DNA of 64,000 nucleotides from the NCBI RefSeq assembly GCF_014199305.1, contig NZ_JACIJK010000008.1:1-64000 (forward strand). The letters are read 5' to 3'. How positions within the stretch are numbered: the first letter of the stretch is position 1; each line of letters opens with the position of its first letter. Source of the DNA: Sphingomonas aerophila. GTDB lineage: Bacteria > Pseudomonadota > Alphaproteobacteria > Sphingomonadales > Sphingomonadaceae. Below the pieces are notes generated by a model. That model ran no database searches and had not been told where the DNA came from. It worked only from the letters and a program-made list of their open reading frames with translations. Below, in pieces: positions 1 through 6,660 of the stretch. The translations under genes were made by a program, and so were the position numbers.

Positions 1-2
1 CG

Positions 3-517
3 GCAGCGGAAGCCGTACCGAAGACGGTCATGATCGACGCGACCTACCTGAAGGCACACCGCACGGCATCGAGTCTGCGGGTAAAAAAGGGGATCCCGGC
101 CGCCTGATCGGCCGCACGAAAGGCGGCATGAACACCAAACTGCACGCTGTCAGCGATGCGGACGGGCGGCCCTTGAGCTTCTTCATGACCGCCGGGCCGG
201 TCAGCGACTACACCGGCGCGGCAGCCCTGCTCGACGACCTGCCGAACGCACAGTGGCTACTTGGCGACCGTGGTTATGACGCCGACTGGTTCAGGGACGC
301 CCTGGAAGCCAAGGGCATCCAGCCCTGCATCCCGGGCCGCAGATCGCGCAACGAGCCGGTCAGATACGACAAGCGTCGCTACCGACGCCGCAGCCGCATC
401 GAAATCATGTTCGGCAGGCTGAAAGACTGGCGCCGCGTCGCCACTCGCTACGACCGCTGCCCAACCGTCTTCTTCTCTGCCGTCGCGCTCGCGGCCACCG
501 TCATCTTCTGGCTATAA
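3..517 (+). CDS. IS5-family transposase, 5'-truncated, two-frame
   Basis: DDE transposase of the IS5 family that cuts and joins the element's ends. The first frame (3-104) reads AAEAVPKTVMIDATYLKAHR, including the first catalytic Asp, and stops at 105-107. The second frame carries KKGDPGRLIGRTKGG, the second Asp in WLLGDRGYDADW, and the catalytic Glu in RIEIMFGRLKDW, ending at 517. The two frames join at A6G (83-89) by a -1 shift that leaves the conserved sequence unbroken, as in IS5 groups known to use frameshifting. The N-terminus lies before the window. A simple disabling frameshift is possible, but the canonical heptamer makes programmed slippage more likely. Confidence 0.85.
   Translation, partial: SGSRTEDGHDRRDLPEGTPHGIESAGKKGDPGRLIGRTKGGMNTKLHAVSDADGRPLSFFMTAGPVSDYTGAAALLDDLPNAQWLLGDRGYDADWFRDALEAKGIQPCIPGRRSRNEPVRYDKRRYRRRSRIEIMFGRLKDWRRVATRYDRCPTVFFSAVALAATVIFWL
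83..89 (+). other. -1 ribosomal slippage site (A AAA AAG)
   Basis: The zero-frame codons are GTA AAA AAG followed by GGG ATC and a stop at 105-107. Slipping back one base at A_AAA_AAG gives AAA AAA GGG GAT CCC, which restores the expected transposase sequence (KKGDPGRLIG). This is the textbook heptamer for -1 frameshifting in insertion sequences. Confidence 0.75.
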
Positions 518-536
518 CCAATGAGTCCTGACCCTA

Positions 537-771
537 GGGCGTAAACCCCTTCGATCTTGCTCTCCAAGTTCCTACCGCCGACGCCGGTATAGGAAGCAAA
601 GCTGATGCCGCGTGGCTCTCCTTGCCCATGTCGTAACTGGCAGATTGCGTTCTCGACGTATTGAATCACCGCTGTTGCGCGGTCGTTTCTGTCAAGCGGC
701 ACCTTTGATGAGTCCGCTTTGGTGTATCCGCTTCGTCCAGACTTGAAGCGGGTAATCTCGATCTGTGCCAT
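537..771 (-). pseudogene. Phage gene of unknown function, truncated by the IS
   Basis: N-terminal fragment of about 78 residues, starting MAQIEITRFKSGRSGYTKAD. The ATG at 771 is preceded by AGGAAG at a suitable distance. The reading frame runs into the IS end at 537, after which the residues are encoded by IS sequence, so the native C-terminus is lost. I do not recognise the family; the visible part is mixed polar with no membrane segment or signal peptide. It is transcribed away from the operator-like region at 984-1009, which may have controlled it. Its missing half should lie on the far side of the IS, outside the window, unless it was deleted. Confidence 0.6.
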
Positions 772-1208
772 TTGGCTCTTCCTTTCGATCCTGGCACGTC
801 CTTGTGCCGCCAATACTTACCCGGCCGGATCGAAAAGGGGGTCAAACAGGGCCAAAAGGTGACCCGTTCCTCTCTGAATATAGATATAGGGAACGACGGC
901 AGGAATGCTTACCAAGGGCCGCTCAGGTCTTGCTTGCGTTTAGGCCCCGGTTACTCAGGTAGCTGGGGCTTCGCCGTCTTATAGTACAAATTGTGTACAT
1001 CATTTGTACTGTGGCAGGACAGCTACACCTTGGTATCATCTATCCGTCATGGAAAAAAGAAATAGCCAACGCCGGATTTTTCTGACATAGGCATTTTCAT
1101 CGAGAGCGCACTGGCGTCTCGACCATGGCCTCATTTGCCGCAGATCGAACCTCAAGCCGAGTTTCGGCACGACCCGTCGTGCGTCTTTGACATCTGTGGA
1201 TATTTGAT
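772..1208. other. Intergenic regulatory region
   Basis: No convincing gene lies here. It separates a minus-strand truncated gene from the plus-strand early module and contains the tandem GTACA-N5-TGTAC palindromes at 984-1009. Short open frames on both strands lack ribosome binding sites and have poor protein character. Confidence 0.5.
984..1009. promoter_or_regulatory. Two overlapping GTACA-N5-TGTAC operators
   Basis: Two palindromes with the same arms overlap by four bases: GTACA-aattg-TGTAC (984-998) and GTACA-tcatt-TGTAC (995-1009). The outer arms also form an 8-bp inverted repeat, AGTACAAA (983-990) with TTTGTACT (1003-1010). Equal arms with a fixed 5-base spacer, lying in a divergent intergenic region at the edge of a phage early module, suggest tandem sites for a dimeric repressor. 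The repressor gene is not in the window. Confidence 0.6.
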
Positions 1209-1376
1209 ATGGCCAATTATGAAGCCGCTGCGCGCACCCTTGCGAATTTGACCGGCGCAAACTGTTCAATTCAGCAAGTAATCACTCCACGTAGGAAGAT
1301 GCCCGTCAGGCATATTCGCATCGTTGTCGATGCGATTATCATGCCCCAGGAAGCATTCAGCGCGTTAGCGGCATAA
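1209..1376 (+). CDS. Small hypothetical protein, 55 aa
   Basis: Open frame from ATG to TAA, starting MANYEAAARTLANLTGANCS and ending IIMPQEAFSALAA. The upstream sequence has only a weak purine stretch (TGTGGA) as a ribosome site. A GC-rich hairpin at 1383-1402 follows a few bases after the stop, which suits a short transcription unit. No family recognised. The balanced amino-acid composition and the adjoining terminator-like hairpin favour a real gene, but this stays tentative. Confidence 0.4.
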   Translation: MANYEAAARTLANLTGANCSIQQVITPRRKMPVRHIRIVVDAIIMPQEAFSALAA

Positions 1377-1382
1377 CAATCA

Positions 1383-1402
1383 GGTGGGGCTCCGGCCCCA
1401 CC
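1383..1402 (+). terminator. GC-rich hairpin before the first SD-masking repeat
   Basis: GGTGGGGC, a TCCG loop, then GCCCCACC form an 8-bp stem followed by TCCTTTCT. It could terminate transcription of the 55-aa ORF or be the first hairpin of a two-hairpin leader for the gene at 1460. A hairpin of different sequence but similar stability sits in the same place before the second repeat copy (2241-2260). Confidence 0.5.
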
Positions 1403-1407
1403 TCCTT

Positions 1408-1453
1408 TCTCCAGTGCCGATCAGATCGAACCAATTCAGGTTCGGACTGGAGA
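1408..1453 (+). promoter_or_regulatory. SD-masking leader hairpin, copy 1
   Basis: First copy of a 46-base perfect repeat (second at 2265-2310). Arms CTCCAGT (1409-1415) and ACTGGAG (1446-1452) pair, as do CGAACC (1427-1432) and GGTTCG (1439-1444) around an AATTCA loop. The 3' arm contains GGAG, the only Shine-Dalgarno candidate for the GTG start at 1460 (7-base spacer), so the fold hides it. An alternative register pairs CCGA (1417-1420) with TCGG (1442-1445) and extends the outer stem to 11 pairs. The two folds compete, as expected of a two-state translational switch. Confidence 0.7.
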
Positions 1454-1459
1454 ATAGAC

Positions 1460-2197
1460 GTGAAGCATTTTTGGTTAACCGATGACCGGCAAGCCATCAT
1501 GGACGCCGCTACATCGACGGCTGCTGATTACACCCACATCGGCCTGTTTGCTTGTGGGCAAGCCTGGAAGCGCAAAGTCGAAGGCATGGTCGGGAGCAAA
1601 GTAGACCCAGCCAACTACAAGCGTACATGGAAAATCTGCCGCGACAACCTGTTCCGGATGAATGGGCAATTTGTGCGGTTCGACGCAGCTATCCGCCTGA
1701 CTGCCAGACAAGCCATGTTCTTCAAGCTGCGCTTCGGCGGCTCCGATGAAGCCGTCTTGGGTGAAGATCCGACGGGTGAGTACTGGGGCAACATGGCCAT
1801 CGCTGAATCAGATTTGGGGAACAGCTGGCAGCTCAGAGGTCTTACCTTCGACTCCTTCGACAATTACGGTTCCATGGTGTGGTTTACTCGGGGCCAGGGT
1901 TATGGCCCGACCATCGCGAACGTGGGCAATCACCTCCAAGGCCTTCCACGTCCGTGGGCAAGGGCGCTCGTATGGGATCAGGCGAGGATGTGGCATCGTG
2001 CGTCGAGGCCGTTTGAACCTAGCAGCAAAGAAATAATTGAAGCGGTGCTTAGTGGTAAAGCTGAAGGTGAACTCGACTCCCCGAAGACTGAAGGTCAAGC
2101 CCAGGCTCGCGCTTGGTGGAAATCCTGTCAGTCGCCGCAGTTTCGCGAGCAGCACGGTTGTGAGCCTCTGCCCGGTGAGAGCAGCGATCCTTTGTGA
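1460..2197 (+). CDS. Unknown phage early protein, 245 aa
   Basis: No family recognised. The protein begins MKHFWLTDDRQAIMDAA at a GTG codon 7 bases after the GGAG of the leader hairpin. It is soluble, rich in Trp and aromatic residues, with no signal peptide, membrane segment or obvious catalytic motif. The C-terminal 40 residues are polar and probably flexible. It heads a plus-strand cluster of three small unknown genes preceding a helicase-primase gene, so a role in early phage functions is likely, but only position supports this. Translation is probably controlled by the SD-masking hairpin at 1408-1453. Confidence 0.75.
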   Translation: MKHFWLTDDRQAIMDAATSTAADYTHIGLFACGQAWKRKVEGMVGSKVDPANYKRTWKICRDNLFRMNGQFVRFDAAIRLTARQAMFFKLRFGGSDEAVLGEDPTGEYWGNMAIAESDLGNSWQLRGLTFDSFDNYGSMVWFTRGQGYGPTIANVGNHLQGLPRPWARALVWDQARMWHRASRPFEPSSKEIIEAVLSGKAEGELDSPKTEGQAQARAWWKSCQSPQFREQHGCEPLPGESSDPL

Positions 2198-2240
2198 CGG
2201 CTGATCCTCACCGTGGCGTCTGACAAGCCGTGACTACCAT

Positions 2241-2260
2241 GGCCCCGGCGAACCGGGGCC
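2241..2260 (+). terminator. GC-rich hairpin before the second SD-masking repeat
   Basis: GGCCCCGG, a CGAA loop, then CCGGGGCC: a perfect 8-bp stem (9 with the flanking T-A pair), 43 bases after the stop of the preceding gene. Its sequence differs from the hairpin at 1383-1402 but its position relative to the repeat is nearly the same. It may end the upstream transcript or be part of the leader of the next gene. Confidence 0.55.
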
Positions 2261-2264
2261 ACTC

Positions 2265-2310
2265 TCTCCAGTGCCGATCAGATCGAACCAATTCAGGTTC
2301 GGACTGGAGA
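2265..2310 (+). promoter_or_regulatory. SD-masking leader hairpin, copy 2
   Basis: Identical over 46 bases to 1408-1453. The arms CTCCAGT (2266-2272) and ACTGGAG (2303-2309) pair and bury GGAG, which lies 7 bases before the TTG start at 2317, the same spacing as in copy 1. The flanking sequences and the downstream genes are unrelated, so this is a duplicated control element and not a gene duplication. Confidence 0.7.
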
Positions 2311-2316
2311 CTTAGT

Positions 2317-2562
2317 TTGAAGCGCAAAATCACAAAGACGCAGTTTTTCGACCTTTGGTGGGACGAGTTCTGCGCGGACAAAAGCATGACAGGCGTTGGC
2401 TGTATGCTTTGTGGCAGCAATGGAAGCATCGACACTCGCGGCAAGGTATTCACTGCGGCAGGTGTGGAATGTGGCGGATTGGCGTTCTGTATCTGCCCCA
2501 ATGGGCGGGCACTGAAGCGGGCGCACGAGATTGCGATTGCTCGTCAGGAGGTTGGCCAGTGA
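2317..2562 (+). CDS. Small Cys-rich protein, 81 aa, probable zinc binder
   Basis: Starts at TTG (LKRKITKTQFFDLWWDEF) at the same distance from the repeat hairpin as the gene at 1460, which is the main reason for this start. The middle holds CMLCGSNGSID, then VECGGLAFCICPNGRA: a CxxC pair followed by further cysteines, resembling a small zinc-binding fold. It ends QEVGQ and overlaps the next gene by 4 bases (GTGA), so the two are translationally coupled. No family recognised; a phage-encoded DNA-binding or adaptor protein is possible. Confidence 0.7.
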   Translation: MKRKITKTQFFDLWWDEFCADKSMTGVGCMLCGSNGSIDTRGKVFTAAGVECGGLAFCICPNGRALKRAHEIAIARQEVGQ

Positions 2563-2930
2563 TCAACAGGAGCACGTTCAACCGTCTGCTGAAAGTAGAC
2601 CTCCACTTCATGGCTGGCGACCGTAAGGAGATGGCCGATTGGCTGAATACCAAGTGCCAGCATCCCTACATCCTGGCTTGTATGACCTACAAGGGGATGG
2701 TCTCGCTGATACGCACAACCCGAGTTCAGGGTGATCCCGGAGTGAGTTCACTTTGGCAGAAGGCGGGCATACTGGGCCAGGATTATACCTTCAGCAAACA
2801 CGGCACACGAGACAACGCGGACTTCCTGACTGGCACGATGAAGGGCAGCGAGCCTCGTGCTTGGTATGTCATCTTCGACAATACCGAGGACAAGGCAGCT
2901 TTCCGCAAGGCGTTCAAGAAGGCCGGATGA
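2559..2930 (+). CDS. Unknown phage early protein, 123 aa
   Basis: The GTG start overlaps the previous stop (GTGA) and has a strong AGGAGG eight bases upstream, so the much longer in-frame extension is not used. The sequence begins VINRSTFNRLLKVDLHFMAG and contains no signal peptide or membrane helix; the C-terminus is basic (KAAFRKAFKKAG). No family recognised. It shares an mRNA with the Cys-rich gene before it. Nothing after its stop at 2930 looks like a gene until the leader of the helicase-primase. Confidence 0.75.
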   Translation: MINRSTFNRLLKVDLHFMAGDRKEMADWLNTKCQHPYILACMTYKGMVSLIRTTRVQGDPGVSSLWQKAGILGQDYTFSKHGTRDNADFLTGTMKGSEPRAWYVIFDNTEDKAAFRKAFKKAG

Positions 2931-3434
2931 GGATCAGGGACTGCTGGTGTGAGAGATCGCACTGGTAGTACCTTTCTATCCGAGAACAACCAGCCTTCTG
3001 GCCCAACCGCTCCCTGACGGCTCTGCCAGTTCGTGATTGCTGATGTGAGAAGAAGATAGGTCTGCGAAATATCGTCAGATTTTGCGCTAAAGTCTCTATA
3101 AGAGTTATTAGAGGATTAAGCGCAGAAAATGATCAGAAATCGCAGAGTGAACCCTAGAATACATGGCTGACGAAGACCTCTGAGATTTCTGTCCCTGTGG
3201 TCGTGGTTTCACCCACTCCTCGTTACTCACTCACAATCGGAATAAAGGCAGAGCCGCCAGGGCGATTGCTGTTCAAATATATAGACGCAAGCAGCGCCGT
3301 TCATGTATGTTGATCGTGTGGCAAGCCGCTTGAGCCCCCAAACGGGTAGATCGAGTAAATACAAGTAGACGCGCAGGGCACCACATCAAGCGCATCAAGA
3401 GATTTACAAATCCCGGCAGAACCGGGCGTTGTAG
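2931..3434. other. Noncoding region before the helicase-primase gene
   Basis: About 500 bases without a convincing gene, more AT-rich than the surroundings between 3060 and 3150. It contains a nested inverted repeat: TGCGCT and AGCGCA flanking CTCT-ATA-AGAG, around 3085-3125. Position next to the replication-type gene makes it a candidate replication origin or promoter region, but I see no clear iteron array. Confidence 0.35.
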
Positions 3435-3490
3435 AGCCTGGGGGAAAGTGTGGTGCCTTCTCCCAGGCTTCTTCGACTCGAGGCACCACA
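3435..3490 (+). promoter_or_regulatory. H-type pseudoknot leader of the helicase-primase gene
   Basis: Stem 1 pairs 3435-3445 with 3459-3469 (11 bp, one G-U). Ten of the 13 loop bases (TGTGGTGCCT, 3449-3458) are perfectly complementary to AGGCACCACA at 3481-3490. That segment contains the GAGG Shine-Dalgarno and ends on the A of the ATG at 3490. The connecting loops are 3, 0 and 11 nt, a workable pseudoknot geometry. Stem 2 would block initiation. Plasmid replication genes are known to use leader pseudoknots whose loop is also the antisense RNA target, and this could be such a case. Confidence 0.65.
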
Positions 3491-5805
3491 TGACGAGCAC
3501 CACAACTTCACAGACCTTCTACTATGTAAGCGCCCTAGCGGGTACGGGTAAAACTCACTCTGCTCTTCGCCACGCAGCGCAACAGGTCGCGCTCGGCAAG
3601 AAGGTCGCAGTCGCAACTCCAAGCATCGCACTTTCGGCCGAATGGCATCGCAATGCGGTCGCCCTGAGTTTGAACGTGACCCTGATCGACAGCAGCACTC
3701 AGGCAGCGCCCTGGACGGCTTTGATGAACCATCTGCGCACGACCCCGACGAGCACGGGTGAACTGCTGATCATCACTCACAAGACGCTACTCACGATGGC
3801 CGCTGAATGGCCGCGCGCAGGCGACTGGCATCTGATCGTCGATGAGACCTTCCAGCCTACCGAGATGTCCGTTCCACGTCTCACGACCAAGCACGCAATC
3901 ATCACCGATTACCTCGATGTGATCGCACTGGGATCAAACAGCTATCTCCCTGTGACCGTGCGCCATGGCTTTCATGGACAGGCACAGGCGCAAATGATCA
4001 ACAAGGACGAGGACGGCGCACTAGCAATTGCGAATGGCGTATTCCGTGCCGTGTTCGATCCCCATGTTGATTTATTTGTGGATCGCAACTCCTGGCATCA
4101 GACCGTCCAGAACGTCTCACCTCGGTTGCTGTTTGGTACGCTGCTCAAGCCTAGTCTGCTTGGCGGCTTCAGGAACGTGACCGTGCTTGCGGCTATGTTT
4201 GAGGACACTGCCTTGTACCATGCCTGGAAGGAACAAGGCGTCACATGGACGCCCCACAAGCGGATCACCAAGGCCCTGCGCTACCAGACGCATGGCAACG
4301 GCAATCTGCTCACGATTGAGTACTTGTTTGAACGTAACTGGAGCAAGACGTTCCGGGACAAGACGATTAACAAGCAGTTGGTTTACGATCAGGTACTTGA
4401 CATTGTTGAGCAGCGCCTTGGTGGTCAGCCCTACTTGTACGTGCCTAACCTAGACGAGGCAGAGGCAGCAAGCAGCAAGCTATCCGGTCAGAACATCAGC
4501 AGCGTATGTCACGGCCTGAACACATACTCGGGAACGCACAGGATCGCGTTCCTTGCTGCGCTCAATCCAACGAGCGACACGCAGCGCTTTCAGGGGCAGG
4601 TTGTGTTCACTGCTGGCGACAAGGAAGCCATCCGCAACGCCTGCTACCATCAGAGTGTCTATCAGGCCGTGATGCGTACCAGCTTGCGCAATCCTGACGA
4701 CAAGAGCCCCAAGCACATTGTTGTGATGGATCGCAGCGCAGCTGACTACCTAGCGCAGTTCTTTCCTGGTGCGACGGTATTGGCCAACCCTGACACGGCT
4801 GGCGTTAAAACCACGCTGGGCCGTCCTGCTATTTGGGACTACAAGGACCAGCGTCGTAAGGTGGAGCAAGTTAGGCAGAAGCTGATCGCAGAGCAGAACG
4901 ATGTAGCGACTGAGACGGCTTGGCTTAGTACGTTCCCAACCAAGCTACATGCGGTTGGCGAATGCGTCGATGGTTCGGTGGCTCTGATCGCAGAGGCTTA
5001 CAAGAGCCTGATGCGCGAACCCTTGGGTTTGGACAAGGCAATGAACGTCCATCTAAGCCCCACGCTGTTTGATCCCGACAAGGCCGAAAAGACCAAGCGC
5101 GGCAAGAGTAACGCATTTCTAATCAGTGGCATCTTTCTCGACAATGACGGCGGTACAGTGACCGTCGACGTGTTCAAGGAAGTGCTGTCCGATGTGCGCT
5201 GGATTATGACGCCCACGTTCACGGGTAGCGGTCGCTATCGCGTTTACATTCCAACTTCCACGCCGATGACGCCGCAAGCCGATCAGGTTGTGAGGAAGCT
5301 GTTGCTCCAGCGCTTTGAGGACGCTGGCCATCCCGTTGCGGGCAGTGGCTTCGATACTTCCAAGCTGAACGAGGCTTCGCTGTTCATCCGTCCAGGTATC
5401 AATCCTGCCGGTGACACATGGCTTCTCGATTGGTTTCCCGACGACATCGCTGATCCGATCCTAAACCCACTAGCCATGCTGGAAGGTGTCCAGGGCACGG
5501 ACATGCGGGTCTTCGATGCCTTGCTGCCTCCCGAGACGCCCAAGCAGGTAGTCGTTGCTGGTCCAGTTGGCGGAAACCGCCAAGCCCGCGTCGATCATGC
5601 GCTTGGGGAGTATCAGGCAACCTGTTCCGGTACTGGAAAGCGCAATAACGCATTCTTCGTCCTCGCGCTGAAGCTACAGAGGGCTGGTTTGGCCCGACAT
5701 GAAGTAGAGCAGCACCTCCGCACCGTGGCAGCAGGCGAAGCAAAGATGGTCCGACGCATCAAAGGCGTGCTGACCACAATCCAATCACCCAAGTACGCAA
5801 CCTAG
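3490..5805 (+). CDS. Helicase with primase-like C-terminus, phage replication protein
   Basis: A 771-residue protein. Residues 1-400 look like a superfamily-2 helicase: Walker A ALAGTGKT (K21), motif Ia around ATPSIALS, Walker B LIVDE (115-119), and a motif-VI-like QAVMRTSLR. Residues from about 500 contain LISGIFLDNDGG and GRYRVYIPTSTPMT followed by LFIRPG, reminiscent of archaeo-eukaryotic primase domains in phage and plasmid primases. A small helical C-terminal domain follows (LARHEVEQHLR). It probably opens and primes phage DNA. The ATG at 3490 is preferred over GTG 3448, which lies inside the leader pseudoknot. The primase assignment is by motif resemblance only. Confidence 0.7.
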   Translation: MTSTTTSQTFYYVSALAGTGKTHSALRHAAQQVALGKKVAVATPSIALSAEWHRNAVALSLNVTLIDSSTQAAPWTALMNHLRTTPTSTGELLIITHKTLLTMAAEWPRAGDWHLIVDETFQPTEMSVPRLTTKHAIITDYLDVIALGSNSYLPVTVRHGFHGQAQAQMINKDEDGALAIANGVFRAVFDPHVDLFVDRNSWHQTVQNVSPRLLFGTLLKPSLLGGFRNVTVLAAMFEDTALYHAWKEQGVTWTPHKRITKALRYQTHGNGNLLTIEYLFERNWSKTFRDKTINKQLVYDQVLDIVEQRLGGQPYLYVPNLDEAEAASSKLSGQNISSVCHGLNTYSGTHRIAFLAALNPTSDTQRFQGQVVFTAGDKEAIRNACYHQSVYQAVMRTSLRNPDDKSPKHIVVMDRSAADYLAQFFPGATVLANPDTAGVKTTLGRPAIWDYKDQRRKVEQVRQKLIAEQNDVATETAWLSTFPTKLHAVGECVDGSVALIAEAYKSLMREPLGLDKAMNVHLSPTLFDPDKAEKTKRGKSNAFLISGIFLDNDGGTVTVDVFKEVLSDVRWIMTPTFTGSGRYRVYIPTSTPMTPQADQVVRKLLLQRFEDAGHPVAGSGFDTSKLNEASLFIRPGINPAGDTWLLDWFPDDIADPILNPLAMLEGVQGTDMRVFDALLPPETPKQVVVAGPVGGNRQARVDHALGEYQATCSGTGKRNNAFFVLALKLQRAGLARHEVEQHLRTVAAGEAKMVRRIKGVLTTIQSPKYAT

Positions 5806-5830
5806 CGCAAGCATGCCTCAGCCTCGATAC

Positions 5831-5847
5831 GATGATCAGTGATCATC
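5831..5847. terminator. Palindrome between convergent genes
   Basis: GATGATCA-g-TGATCATC is an almost perfect palindrome lying between the convergent ends of the helicase-primase gene and the minus-strand membrane protein gene. There is no T-run, so termination is only a possibility. Confidence 0.3.
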
Positions 5848-6628
5848 ACGCTGGTCGTAATATACGCAGTTCCGCGTAGGCGTCAGTAGTTTTCTCACCA
5901 TTAACCTCGACATCAAGCGCCTGCCAGTCCGCAATCGCGGTGTCCGTTAAATCCACATCGTACGTGGCAAACAGTCTCTCCACTGGCTCTAGTTTGCGCC
6001 AGCGAATATAAAGGCGCAGATTTCGGACTACTTTGGAACGCTGCTCGACGAGCCCAAAGCGTCTCAGCCAAGGAGCGAGTATCTTCCGCGCATCTTCAGA
6101 GGTAATTACACCAAGCTCGAGATAGATCCAGATCTGCCCCATCCGACTCAAGTAGTCCTCGAAGCAATCACGAATTGCGCTTAGCTTCGGGTCGAACCGA
6201 TCGGGATAGATTGGATGTGGGATCAGAGCGAATTCCACCTCTGCCCAGGTTACGCGCACGTATCTCTTCTCAGGCGGCTCGTCTTGATCCCAAAGAGGGA
6301 TCATCCGATCATGATTATAAAGCATCATAACGGCATTGCGAGCACCAGGCGTCTCGTTGAAGCTGCCTAAGCGCTCCATAAGTAGTTCTATCCGTTTGAT
6401 GCGGCGGTCGTGCCCCCAGCGTTGGTAAGCGAAGAGGCCGCTGGCCGCTACTAGGACGTAACCTAAAAGCGTGGCGAAGTTGCTTGTTTCGTCGCTGAAC
6501 AGCCATGGTCCAAGTAGCCCGTTCCAGCGGTACCCATCAATCAAGGCGATCGTTGCGCCCCCGACGAGCAAGCCAGCGGTAGACCATAGAAGGGCATAGA
6601 ACAGGCCGTCGTCGTTCGTAGCTTTCAA
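5846..6628 (-). CDS. Membrane protein, DUF4760-like, 260 aa
   Basis: Two N-terminal transmembrane helices (about residues 9-30 and 46-66) followed by a cytoplasmic helical domain: HDRRIKRIELLMERLGSFN, then ARNAVMMLYNH and FEDYLSRMGQIWIYLELG. This layout resembles DUF4760-type membrane proteins often found among phage and defence cargo. It starts at TTG 6628 after an unusually strong AAGGGGGGT, which decides the start. It lies at the distal end of the minus-strand late region with the SHOCT-domain gene, outside the structural genes, so it is probably accessory (lysogenic conversion or defence). Function unknown. Confidence 0.65.
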   Translation of the reverse strand: MKATNDDGLFYALLWSTAGLLVGGATIALIDGYRWNGLLGPWLFSDETSNFATLLGYVLVAASGLFAYQRWGHDRRIKRIELLMERLGSFNETPGARNAVMMLYNHDRMIPLWDQDEPPEKRYVRVTWAEVEFALIPHPIYPDRFDPKLSAIRDCFEDYLSRMGQIWIYLELGVITSEDARKILAPWLRRFGLVEQRSKVVRNLRLYIRWRKLEPVERLFATYDVDLTDTAIADWQALDVEVNGEKTTDAYAELRILRPA

Positions 6629-6660
6629 GGCACCCCCCTTTATGAGTGAAGCGGCGAACG

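Larger units (their letters stand above)
1..537 (+). mobile_element. IS5-family insertion sequence, 3' part
   Basis: This is the right-hand part of an IS5-family element; the left end is outside the window. It holds the C-terminal two thirds of a DDE transposase and ends in the terminal repeat GAGTCCTGACCCTAG at 523-537. Immediately beyond that end, on the minus strand, lies a protein-coding stretch that is open through the junction but changes to nonsense IS sequence. The element therefore inserted into that gene (537-771). The exact last base and target duplication cannot be set without the left end. Confidence 0.85.

Noticed and set aside
1036..1269. Minus-strand open frame over the early intergenic region
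   Set aside because: Arg/Trp-rich, no ribosome site, and overlaps the more plausible 55-aa plus-strand ORF.
2931..3434. A defined replication origin with iterons
   Set aside because: Only isolated inverted repeats are visible; no set of direct repeats or DnaA-box cluster could be shown.
3448..3489. GTG start 14 codons upstream for the helicase-primase
   Set aside because: It lies in the loop of the leader pseudoknot and would translate through it; the ATG at 3490 has GAGG at the right distance.
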